DNA of 64,000 bases from Adenophora triphylla var. japonica (Eukaryota; Streptophyta; Magnoliopsida; Asterales; Campanulaceae): assembly GCA_022495995.1 (NCBI GenBank), contig JAFEMH010003641.1, positions 186,001 to 250,000 on the forward strand, written 5' to 3'. Both the position numbers and the translations under genes were made by a program. Shown piece after piece: positions 53,887 through 63,776 of this stretch. A model generated the notes under the pieces. The model was not told the origin of the DNA, did not search any database, and saw only the letters and a program-made list of their open reading frames with translations. Every line of letters begins with the position of its first letter. Within the stretch, counting starts at the first letter, position 1.

Positions 53887-55645
53887 CCGTAAGTGCTCCA
53901 ATTTGAGCTTGTTAGAATTTTCGTTATAAAATTAACGAAAGTTATAACAATTACTAACATTCCTAACTATCCTAACTTTCCTAACAAAGTGAGGGTAAAT
54001 GGGCATTGTTATTTAAGGTTAAACCTTAAAAAGAATCTCAAAAAGAAAAACAAATGAAGAAAACCAAATATAGCAATGCCGGAAACAAAAACCGGCCGGT
54101 CAATTTGAATTTTGAAAAAGATTATTCTTCTTGTCCAAAGTCAAGCCGCATTTAATGAACAAAGGCACGCCGCCCGATCCTATCCGCGCGGACAAGTATG
54201 TAATTTTCAGAGGGCTATAAATTGAGCCCTCCAACTACAAAAATAAAAAGGAAGAACACAATAGCAACGAAGTTCTCGGCGAAATATAGAGAGAAAACAA
54301 AGTGAGAATTCTCAAGAATTGTCACCTTTTTCTTTCCAATCTTTCCCAACTCATACTCATCCACTCACTCTCATATTAAAGCCCTAAACACTCATACACT
54401 CAAGCCAAACACTCAAGAACACAAGGAAGATTGGTAAACCCTCCTCTTCCTAACCCTAAATCTCATCCATGCATGCATCTTCAAACTACAAAATGTAGTT
54501 CTTTCATCTTCTTTCTCTAGGATCTAAGAAGATCACCATGGAAGACCATCTTCCATGGATGATCTTCTACAAAGATCAACATTATTTTCAAAAAGCTTTT
54601 CTTGCTTACTTGCAAAAATGCACTTTCAAAACCCTAAAAACCATTTTCAAGCACTAAATCTTGATTTCAAAGGGTAAAATCCCCTCCCCAAGCAAATGAA
54701 ATGCTTAGTCCTAATGTACTTTAAGGATGGTTTGGTATAGTTGATTCACCACTAAAATGTCTAGTGATCACTAACCAAAACCTAGGGAAATGGGGACAAG
54801 CATGGATGCAAAACCCCCTTAAAATCATCATATTTTCTTTCTTGAGAAGTTGCTGTCCAGTAGCAATTTTCTCAGACCTCAGTCCATGGTCTTAATTTTT
54901 GGACACAGATGAACTTGAATTTGGTGTTGACTACAAAACACTTTTTGTAGCCAACATCCAGAGCTTTCCAGACATATTTTTACCTTATTTTTTGGGTGAG
55001 TAAAACTCCTCTTTTCAATTTTTCTTTCAGAGGCTAGTTCATCAGCTTCTGGGAATCCAGATCTCATATCTGAGGTTTCCAGAAGGTTTTGACCCTCAAA
55101 TCTTCTCCAAAATGGAAATTTCTTTCACACAAAGTTTATTCAAGGAGTCTAGAGAAACTTTCATTCTCTGAGTTCACCCAGATTATGAAGTTTTAGGACC
55201 CTTGAATCCATTTCAAAATCAGGTGTCTGCTGCCATTTCCTTCTGGCAGAAGTGACTTCTCAACTTCAAAAGGTTTTTTGAGTACCAAATCTCAAACCAA
55301 AAATTCTCCAAAAATCATGGGATCAGTTTAAAGTCTTAAAAAGACATCCCAATTTTTACTTTTTCCAGTTTCAACTTATTTTGGCCAAAACACACACACA
55401 CACACACACAAATGATTTTCAGCTTGGAAGACTCGTTGTTACGAGGCGCGTCGGGTGCACACTAACGTCCTTCCCGACGCGTAACATGACCTCCGAACCT
55501 AAATCTCTGATCTCGGGCTTTTTTCAAAGTTTTGGCCCTTCAAAATTAAAATGGCGTGGCGACTCCGTTTTTCCGGTTTTATTTGGTTTTTCAAAGAAAC
55601 GCGAAAATCGAATTTTTCCCGCGAAAAAGGCAACACATCGTTACA
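53887..55645 (+). repeat. 5' LTR of U2
   Basis: The right end (CATCGTTACA, 55645) precedes the PBS. The left end is either GTAAGTGCTCCAATTTGAGC (53888, like the starts of T, U' and X) or TGTTAGAATTTTCG (53910). TATA box CTATAAATTGAG at 54214, CA microsatellite at 55389-55409, U5 copy of GGCGTGGCGACTCCG at 55552-55566. Total about 1.75 kb, like X. Confidence 0.7.
54091..54222 (+). promoter_or_regulatory. palindrome pair and TATA box of the U2 LTR
   Basis: ACCGGCCGGT (54091-54100) and TCCGCGCGGA (54183-54192), perfect palindromes, upstream of the TATA box (54214-54222). Confidence 0.65.
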
Positions 55646-55647
55646 AA

Positions 55648-55665
55648 GGGCGACTCCGCGGGGAC
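55648..55665 (+). other. primer binding site of U2
   Basis: GGGCGACTCCGCGGGGAC, two changes from that of X, directly inside the LTR end. Confidence 0.7.
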
Positions 55666-56930
55666 TAAGCTTTTTAATAAAAAATGGTATTCGGTATATT
55701 GGTGGAAACCACTAAATTTCCCGTTATCGCCTCCTAACACGAGTCGGGGATAAATTGTGGTCTAACAATCCCACGTACCGGTATCACCGTTTTCAAAAAA
55801 AAAGCTTTTGAGGGTCAAGCTTCCGTCCCGGCTTTGAAAATCATTTTTGTGTGTGTGTTGATTTTTGCACGCTTTCATGTTGTTTTGGCCGCCTCGGAGA
55901 AAGTCAAAATTTTTGACTGTTGGAATAATGTCCCTAACTGTCGGAATTTTCATGCTTACGTGCTTATGTGCTCATAAAAAAATTCAAAAAAAGATTTTCA
56001 AAAAAAAAGAAAATTTCCAAAAAAATCATGCATCATATTTTTAAGACACATAAAAATTTCTATTTTACTCGTAAAAGAATATAGATCGCTTGCACACTAC
56101 GCGCACGTGACCGTACACCGCACACTACGTCCTTAACCCGGGGAAATCCTTGTCGCGGTCCGTTTGGTCTTATTTCGCCCCTCGGATGAGCACAGGACTA
56201 CCCAAACATCCCATGGAGCCTCGTGTCGACCATGCACTTGTCCGTGACACACTTTGTCCGAGACCCGGTTGGTTTTTAGTCCGGTCTCGTGTCATGCCCC
56301 GTCCGTGTATAGACCTTTCCTTTCAAGCCTTTGTCGGCATACCGACTCAATATCTTTCGGGTCCCTAATCGCCGCTAATCGCCGAAGTTCTCGCCGGTTT
56401 TCCGCCGCAGACTTTGACCAAGATATTGACCGGCGCCTTGACTTCGGCTCGACCGGCACAAATTATACACCGACTCCCAAAGATTGACACCGAGTCATCA
56501 AGTGATTAATGACTATTCCATGCCTAATTACGGCTTAACCGACGACAAGTCAAGATCAATCTTGACGCTTATCGCCCAAATCATGCCGACTTTTTGTCGA
56601 GCCCTGACATGATCTTGACTTTCGACGTCGCCTTGTCCGTAATTTACATCGAATGCTCGTTAAGACTCGATTACCCGCCGTACTTTTAGGATCGTTTTTC
56701 TTTCGGCCGGTGGGACCCGCTTGCCCTATAGGACCCTCGCCCGGGCCGCCCACCCCGGGAGGTCGAAATACAGTGGAATACGAGGGGCTTATAGACGTAG
56801 TGACGGGGCCCACCGATCCAGAATCGAGTAGTTTGCGAAAAGAAGAGCAATCTTTTCCAACCGATTAGGTTAATAAAACATGTTTTAAGTAAACGTGAAC
56901 AAATAATCGCATGTTGCATGAGCCAAAAGC
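55666..56930 (+). other. leader of U2
   Basis: Untranslated leader sharing ordered blocks with X: GGTGGAAACCACTAAATTTC, then CAATCCCACGTACCRGTATC (near 55767), CTTGTCCGTGACACACTTTG (56239) and CCCTATAGGACC...GGAATACGAGGGGCTTATAG (56720-56800). Open frames here are chance. Confidence 0.65.
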
Positions 56931-58360
56931 CCAAACACCTACCCTCCTTCCATTCCTGCACATCTCGAACCTTCATGTCCTTTCCCCGCAGCCTCCGCAC
57001 AAAGCTTGGTTTCGGGCACCGGGTCACCGTTTGATCGCTGGGAAGAGTCAAGCGCGTCATCGCCTTCGCCGTTTGTTCCAACTCCGGGTTTCGTAATGTC
57101 TCGCATCGCCGGTAATGATGGGGATAACGTTGCTCCGTCCTCCAAAATCCCTCGCATGCACTCGCCAAGATTGGATCCAGCTTGGTAGAACAAATGAGAC
57201 TTCGACATGAGGCTCAAATTGATGACCTACTGGGGTAGTCGCAAGTCATGGTTTGACTATCGCCTCAATTCCGATGGCACCTTTACCGCAAAGACAATAG
57301 AAGGTTCTCCTCCTCTTCTTAATAGTCCCTGATACATCAAGATGCTACCCCAAGATTCCTATGTTTCCACCGCCGGACTCCCGCCCGCCGACTTACAGTG
57401 GCAACCGGCCCCCAAACAAAGCCGTGGACGAAAGAGTTCGGTATACCGTCGCCTGTCCTCTCAAAGTGATGGTCCCACAAATATCACCGAGTGATGAAAA
57501 TCAGAAACAAGCAAAGAAATATGGTCACCATCAAATCCCCGGAAGAACGCTGCAATGCATACAGCAGCCCGGATTGAAGAGGCCACACGCCACTTTGGGA
57601 CCTTAACAATATCCCAACCGACCGGGCTACCTTGAAGGACAAACATATGCCCGTTCCCCGACCTCAATATCTCTCATTATCCGGCGGAGTCCAATCACTC
57701 GCTACCGCACGAGCCCACAGCCAGATCCCCTGACCAGCCCACTCAAAGTCATTCCAAAGACCGTCAACCCGAGGTCCCAAATCCGCCACCACCGTAGAAC
57801 ACATTTGGTGGGATATTTGTGATCTGTCCCGATTGCCTTGAAAGGGACTATCAGATTGGATACACGAGGACCGTCCTCCTAAGAAAAAGAAAATTTCCTC
57901 CCAAAGAAAATTGAAGGAGAGATTCGAGGCCGGTGATAACAAGGGAACGCCTGGGAGCCATCTGGGATTTGATTATTATGTACTCTACTCCGCCGCCTTC
58001 CCCAAAGCAAAAAGGGATAAAAGAGCGTAAAAGCCTTGCCAACGACGGAATCGAGACCTTCGGATACCGTAGTACCGCAGAACGTAAGTCCAACCCCTCG
58101 TGGTCGCCCAAGGTTCGCTTTGTCCAGCCTCCCGAGTATACACCGATGAAGAAAACCGACGCTGGCCTGCGCTCCCACTCAATCAACATGTTGATCGGAG
58201 ATGGCAACCGCCACAAAAGGCATCAAGATAACCCAGTGGGCTTCGGCAAAGACTCGCCTCGCAAGAAAAAGGCACGAAGTGACCGGCTTGATGACTCTCC
58301 ATCCCGAGACAAGGACCAAATCTATGATCCTCACCTATATGGGAGTATGATCACCTTCTC
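56931..58360 (+). pseudogene. gag region of U2
   Basis: Position between leader and protease. Scattered frames carry low-complexity basic or proline-rich sequence: 57361-57606 and 57933-58367. The latter ends in a K/R/D-rich stretch (GNRHKRHQDNPVGFGKDSPR, KKKARSDRLDDSPSRDKDQI) as seen before Ogre proteases. I cannot point to a Retrotrans_gag core or zinc knuckle, so the call rests mostly on order. Confidence 0.5.
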
Positions 58361-58800
58361 GCGATGAAGATTTGCCAAGAGATGTCTCCCAACACAATGA
58401 AGCTTTGTACATCACTATTCGGCTCAACACCATGTCACTCCCCGGGGTATTAGTGGACAATGGATCATCGGTAAATGTCCTTCCCTCGCATGATGAGGGC
58501 CCTCCGCATAAATGAAAGGCGCGTGATCCCATCTACCCTGACCGTCAAAGCCTACGACGGTTCGTCTCGCCCCATTCTCGGGGACAGCTGACTCGGGAAC
58601 TCGGTACGAAACCCAAATGGTGCCCGCAAAGTTCCATGTAATGGATATCCTCCGAGTTCACAAATCTACTAGTGGCGCCCTCGTTGCATCACATGAAAGC
58701 CATAGCCTCCACTCTCCACCAATGCGTCAAATTCATCAACCGGCAGGAGACCTCGAAGTCATAAGGGGTGACAGCTTCCTCATAGGGAACGAAGCCGAAA
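58361..58800 (+). pseudogene. aspartic protease of U2
   Basis: At 58430-58485 one frame reads T-M-S-L-P-G-V-L-V-D-N-G-S-S-V-N-V-L-P, the Tat/Ogre retropepsin active site (D-N-G-S in place of D-T-G-A). After shifts, F-H-V-M-D-I (58633) and S-L-H-H-M-K-A-I-A-S-T-L-H-Q-C-V-K-F-I-N-R-Q (58695-58750) match the second half. Non-functional. Confidence 0.75.
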
Positions 58801-59760
58801 CAATAGCCAAGAACGCCCACGCCAAACACCGGCTACATCCTTCAAGAGGCAAGTCTCGCCAAGATCCTTTGGAATCCAAAGAATGCCAACTATGTCGACA
58901 CACTCAAGCGAGCGGACTCCGAAGAAGTTCGATTCATCAAATTCAATTGCTATTTCCAACACTTGGAGGCGTATCGGAAGGAAATGCCGAACACCGCCGT
59001 GATACGTGCACACAAGTCCCCGGTCCTCAATCACGCATTTGTCGCATTCTCGCAAACCCATTCTTGCCTCGCCGGCGAGGAGGTTTTCATGATAAAAGTC
59101 GCAAACACCGACAGACTCTGGCTCGAATCTATGAACGTCGTGTGGGACGTCCTCCTTGCCGAACTACCCGCCAAGCCTTTCCGCTCGAGTATGGGACATG
59201 AGATTTTTCTAGCCGCCACCGAGACGCAATGCGTCCTTACATCCGGGATTGAGCGATCGATTATGACGAAACTAAGTCCCTGCACTGAGGAAGATCCCTA
59301 CATCCACATGCTCGCTTTCGATGCCAAACACAGCTTGATTCTGGGTTCGTACAAAGAGATGATAGCAACGATCAAGAGGGAGCACAGAGACCATGCCTTT
59401 CCCGAGTTGTGAAGCCACCAACAATGATGCCGCTAAAGAATTGGGAAACTCTCTCAGCCCGTCCGCGACCAAAGAGGAAATGATCACCAAGCTTGGATTG
59501 GTCCCCCGTCCTTTCGTGTCAACTCTTGTAAAGTCCTCCGAGTCTCTCATTGTTGAAGTTCGAGTCTCTCGAGTCGTCCGACGGCCTCACGCCCGAAGAC
59601 TACGAGTCTCGTAGCCAACGTTGTATTCCCCTTCGTCTTCAATGAAATGATGAACCTTTCGAGTATCCCTTAATTGCCACTTTAACTAATGATTGAATTA
59701 ACTAATAATCTAAAAACAAGCTTAATAACGATTCACTAGATGAAGAGGCGTACACATTAA
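58801..59760 (+). pseudogene. protease-RT linker region of U2
   Basis: Frames at 58963-59412 (149 codons) and 59393-59614 may be the long protease-to-RT spacer typical of Tat elements. No domain is recognised. Confidence 0.4.
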
Positions 59761-60930
59761 ATGAACAATATATCAAAGAAATCTTTAAGCAAAGTTGTCC
59801 TGGAAAGAGGAAAATCGAGCCCAAGCCGCCGAAGAGATTTTGACAAGTGTGAATTTGGGAACTACTGGGAAGAGCCTAAAGAGACGCAGATTGGTAGTTT
59901 CTTCGAAGGGACCGAAAGGGTTGCCCTAATCGAGCCGCTAAAAGAATTCGTGGATGTGTTCGCATGGTCCTATAAAGATATGCCAGCCTCGATCCTTCCA
60001 TAGTTGAGCACCGAATACCGCTCGACCCGTAAGTCAAGCCGCAGCGTAAGCTAAGAAGAATTAAGCCCGAATGGTCCTTACAAGTGAAAGAGGAAATAGA
60101 AAAGATGCTCAGTATGTGGTTCATCGTGGTCATTGAATACCCAACATGGCCGTCCAACATAGTGACGGTGACCAAGGCCAACGGAAAGATCCGATGCCGC
60201 GTAGACTTCGTGAGACTTGAACAAAGCCACCCAAAAGACGATTTCCCCGCCAAACATCGACATTTTGGTAGATTCCACGCCAACCACGAAGTCAAATCTT
60301 TCGTCGATGGTTTTGCCGGCTACAACCAAATCAAAATGGCGTAAGAAGATCAAGCCAAAACAGCCTTCACAACCCCTCGGGGCACATATCGCTACACGGC
60401 CATGCCATTCGACTAAAGAATGCCGGGCTACGTACTGCAGGGCGCCATGCTCTGCTCCATGACATGATCCACAAAGAAATTGAGGTCTATGTGGACGACA
60501 TGATAATACATTCCAGAGGATCGATGGCCGCACTTTGTTGATTTGAGAAAATTCTTCGCCGCCTCCGAGACCACAAGATGAGACCGAATCCAGCCCAAGT
60601 GCACCTTCGGTGTAAGACGAGGCAAGGTACTAGGATATATGGTGACGTAACGGGAATCGAAGTAGATCCCCGTAAAATCAAGGCGATAGTTGAAATGAAG
60701 CCACCACTTGACACCGACGTAAGTAAAATCCTTCATGGGAAGATCGCAATACATAAGCCGCCAGTAAATCACCGACTCGATCCGCGAGCCAATCTTCAAG
60801 TTGATGAAAAGAATGCCTACACACGTAATGGACCCTGCACGTCACCGCCTTTGAACAAATTAAGGCATACCTCGTGAATCCCCCGATTCTCTCGCCCACC
60901 ACATCGGCAAAGCCACTCTTGCTATATCTC
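59761..60930 (+). pseudogene. reverse transcriptase of U2
   Basis: Start: EPKETQIGSFFEGTERVALI, then LKEFVDVFAWSYKDMP (59930-59990). 60084-60344: EEIEKMLSMWFIVVIEYPTW, IVTVTKANGKIRCRVDFVRL, HPKDDFP, then after shifts S-F-V-D-G-F-A-G-Y-N-Q-I-K-M. Y-V-D-D-M-I-I-H-S appears near 60490 in the next frame (GTCTATGTGGACGACATGAT), so the catalytic box is kept though the gene is broken. The thumb (G-I-E-V-D-P-R-K-I-K-A-I-V-E-M) is near 60655. Ogre/Tat type. Confidence 0.85.
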
Positions 60931-61720
60931 ACCGTCACGGATACAAAGAATTGGGGCTATGCTAGCTCAAGAGAAAAAAGATTCCAAAGTCGAAAACGCC
61001 ATCTATTTCGTAGCGTAAAGCTCCAAGGAAGCGAACTCAATTACTCGCTTGCGAGAAGACTTGCGCAGTTTGGTCCGGGTAGTGGGAAAATTGAAACACT
61101 ACATGCAAGCCTCACCCGATACATCTTGTTTCAAGGATAGACCCCATCAAATATCTCGTTCGACAAGCCTTCCATCTCCATGAGATTGGCAAAATGGTCG
61201 TTCTTTTGGCCGAATATGACATCGCTTATGTTTCAAGGAAATCCATAAAAGGACGCATAATGGCGTAACATCCGCCGATTTCCCAAGTGATGAGTCCCGA
61301 GGACTCGAACCTCAATTTCCCGATGATGGAATCTTCGCTCTAGAAGGAGAAAATCGCCGGGCAACTCTTCTTCGACGGGGCGTCAAACAAAAGGGGGAAC
61401 GGATAGGAATGCTTCGGTCGATCCTACCGACGAACACACCCCCATAGCAAGCAAGGCCGAACTTCAAGTCACCAACAACGCCGCCGAATATGAAGCTTGC
61501 ATAGCCGGGTTGAAGCCGCCTTGAAAGAAATATCAAGGAATTGAGGTGTACGGTGACTCGCCCTCATCATCAATCGTGTCTCTAACAAATGGAAGACCGT
61601 GGATCCGGTTTGCGTAAGTATCATGCTTACATGGAAGAGTTAGTAACTCAATTCAAAGAAATCACCATTACCTCGCCAAGAGACCGAAACAGTTCGCAGA
61701 TGCTCGCTACACTAGCCTCT
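60931..61720 (+). pseudogene. RNase H of U2
   Basis: At 61365-61405: L-F-F-D-G-A-S-N-K-R-G-N-G-I-G, the first catalytic Asp block of gypsy RNase H. At 61465-61510: V-T-N-N-A-A-E-Y-E-A-C-I-A-G, with the catalytic Glu. A Y-G-D-S-P-like third block near 61550 is damaged. The start (60931-61140) is the RT connection region. Confidence 0.75.
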
Positions 61721-62900
61721 CTTGTCGAAATACCCGAAGGAAAGTCTCGTTAAACCATTCGTAGCCTGGAGAAGAGAAAACCCCGCCTATTGCTTCGAAA
61801 TTGAAGCGGAAGCCGAACCGATCAATGATCCCCGGTACACTCGTATTTACCAAGCACTCAAGAATGGCGAGGCCTCTTTCAAAAACGAAGATGGGGAATA
61901 TAAAGAAGGAATCAAAGCAAAAAGTCTCTCACTCGAAGCGGCTCGCCTCCCATTATGTTCTTTTGGGAAACATGTTATACAAAAACGTTATCAAGGCCCC
62001 CTCCCGCGATGTATCGCAAACAAGAGGCTACCGAACTCATGAAAGAAATACATGGTGGTACTCGCGGCCCTCACATGAATGCTCGAGCTCGATGCAAATC
62101 ATACCGAGAATGGGGTATTTTTGGATCACCATGGAAGCCGACCGCATCCAGCTTGTCAAAAGCCGCGACAAATGCCGCCGATACTCAAATCTTAATCACT
62201 TGCCTCCTCACGAGTTATACCGCATGACAACCCCTCGCCTTTCGTCACTGGGAATTGATGTCATAGGCAAAATCACACCATCAGCAAGAACGGCCACGAA
62301 GTTCGCCCCCCGGTAGCCGTGGATTATTTCACCAAGTGGGTTGAAGCCAAGTCCTACAAAATCCTCAATTCAAAGAAAGTCGCCCTCTTCATCAAAGAAA
62401 ACATCATGTGCCGATACGGGTTGCCGCCCGAAATCATCTCGTATAATGGATCCCACTTCGAAGGGGAATGTGAAAATTGTCGCGGAATTCGAATAACCCG
62501 TCACAAGTCATCACCCTACAGTGCCCCAAACCAACGGAGCCGTCGAAGCAAAGAAACAAGACTCGGAAAATATCATCCGGAAAATGGCCGTCCAAGGCGT
62601 AGATTGGCCCGAGAAGTTACACTGCACTCGGGGCTGCGTAACACGGGCCGTAACGGCAACCGGGGAAACACCGTTTGCCCTCACATACGGAATGGAAGCC
62701 GTACTCCCAATCGAGCCGGAAATCCTCGCTCCGTATACCGCCGGAAAGCCAAATCAACGAGGTCGAATGGCTCCGCAGTCGCCATGACGAATTGGCCCTA
62801 CTAGACGAACGCCGACCGAAGGCCATGGAACACATCCGGCCTACCAAGGAAGAATGGCCAGAGCCTTCGACAAGAAAGTAAAGCATCGGGAGATCCGAGA
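61721..62900 (+). pseudogene. integrase of U2
   Basis: Zinc domain: E-I-H-G-G-T-R-G-P-H-M-N (62045-62080) and, in another frame, the MGYFWITMEAD...Q-L-V-K block. Core: G-I-D-V-I-G-K-I, then DYFTKWVEAKSYKILNSKKV (62320-62380), IKENIMCRYGLPPEIIS followed by Y-N-G-S-H-F where D-N-G is expected (G-to-T), and PQTNGAVEAKKQDSENIIRK (62523 onward) with the catalytic Glu. Then DWPEKL and TATGETPFALTYGMEAVLPI, the gypsy C-terminal region. Confidence 0.88.
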
Positions 62901-63460
62901 AGGCGATCTCGTTCTAAAAGAAAAGCCCCCACCCGTATCAACCCTCTCGGCAAATGGGAGCCCGTATGGGTCGGGCCATATGTCGTCCGTAAGATCTTCT
63001 CCTGAGGAGCCATGCAACTTGCGGACCTCGACGGAATCCCTTGTACACCCAAAGGAATGGTGACAAGCCGCGCAGATACTACGCGTAAAAAAAAAAAAAA
63101 ACAAAAAAAAAAAAAAAAAAAAAACAACAAAAAAAAAACAAACAACAAAAACAAAAAAAAAAAGAGTGCTAAAAGAGTAATACCCAACTAGGTTAGAAAC
63201 CCGAAAAGGGCGGCCTAGGTAAAAACAGGTTGCACCAAAAAAACAAAAACAAAAAAAAACAAAAAAAAAGAGTGCTAAAAGAGTAATACCCAACTAGGTT
63301 AGAAACCCGAAAAGGGCGGCCTAGGTAAAAACAGTGGTTGCACCAAAAAAAAAAACAAAAAAAAAAAAAAAAAAACAAAAAGAGTTCACCAGCTTGAACT
63401 ACGAAGACCCGAGCTCCTCAAAATGAGGGGAACGTAGGGCAAATGGAAACGGTTCGGTCT
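62901..63460 (+). repeat. A-rich duplicated block after U2 pol
   Basis: Three A/AAAAC-rich runs (63087-63165, 63236-63269, 63346-63381) separate two copies of a 75-bp block (63166-63234, 63270-63343) with AGAGTGCTAAAAGAGTAATA, GAAACCCGAAAAGGGCGGCC and TAGGTAAAAACAG. The hairpin GAACTACGAAG...GAGGGGAACGTAGG is at 63396-63440. Minus-strand Phe-rich frames here are artefacts. Confidence 0.75.
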
Positions 63461-63776
63461 AAAGCACAAATAAAAGCCATACTTTGGCATCAATACAATT
63501 GATCGTACCATGAAAGCTGTCTCGAAAACTCTAAAGCAATTCAAATATTCATTACAAGTTAAAAGCTCTTTTGATGAGTCTAAGCCCGATTCATTCCTAC
63601 AACCGGCAACCTCGCTAAAGGAAAACTAAGATACATAATCAAACTAATGTGTCCGTCATGGCAAGAAAGGGATACTTGGAAACCTCGTAGTCACTCCAAG
63701 CCACTCGCATCGGCCTCTCCCCTTCTTCTTCCCCTCCGAGTCTTTCTCTTCGAACCGGAAAATGTCGGCATTCCTC
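63461..63776 (+). other. U2 3' spacer
   Basis: No gene seen on the plus strand; it leads to the C-terminal end of a minus-strand ORF. Confidence 0.4.

Noticed and set aside
57664..58216. Several overlapping minus frames
   Set aside because: Shadows of the decayed gag/protease region of U2; no motif or consistent frame.
63083..63381. Long minus-strand frames rich in Phe/Leu
   Set aside because: They translate A-rich runs and a duplicated block; the low complexity explains the open frames.
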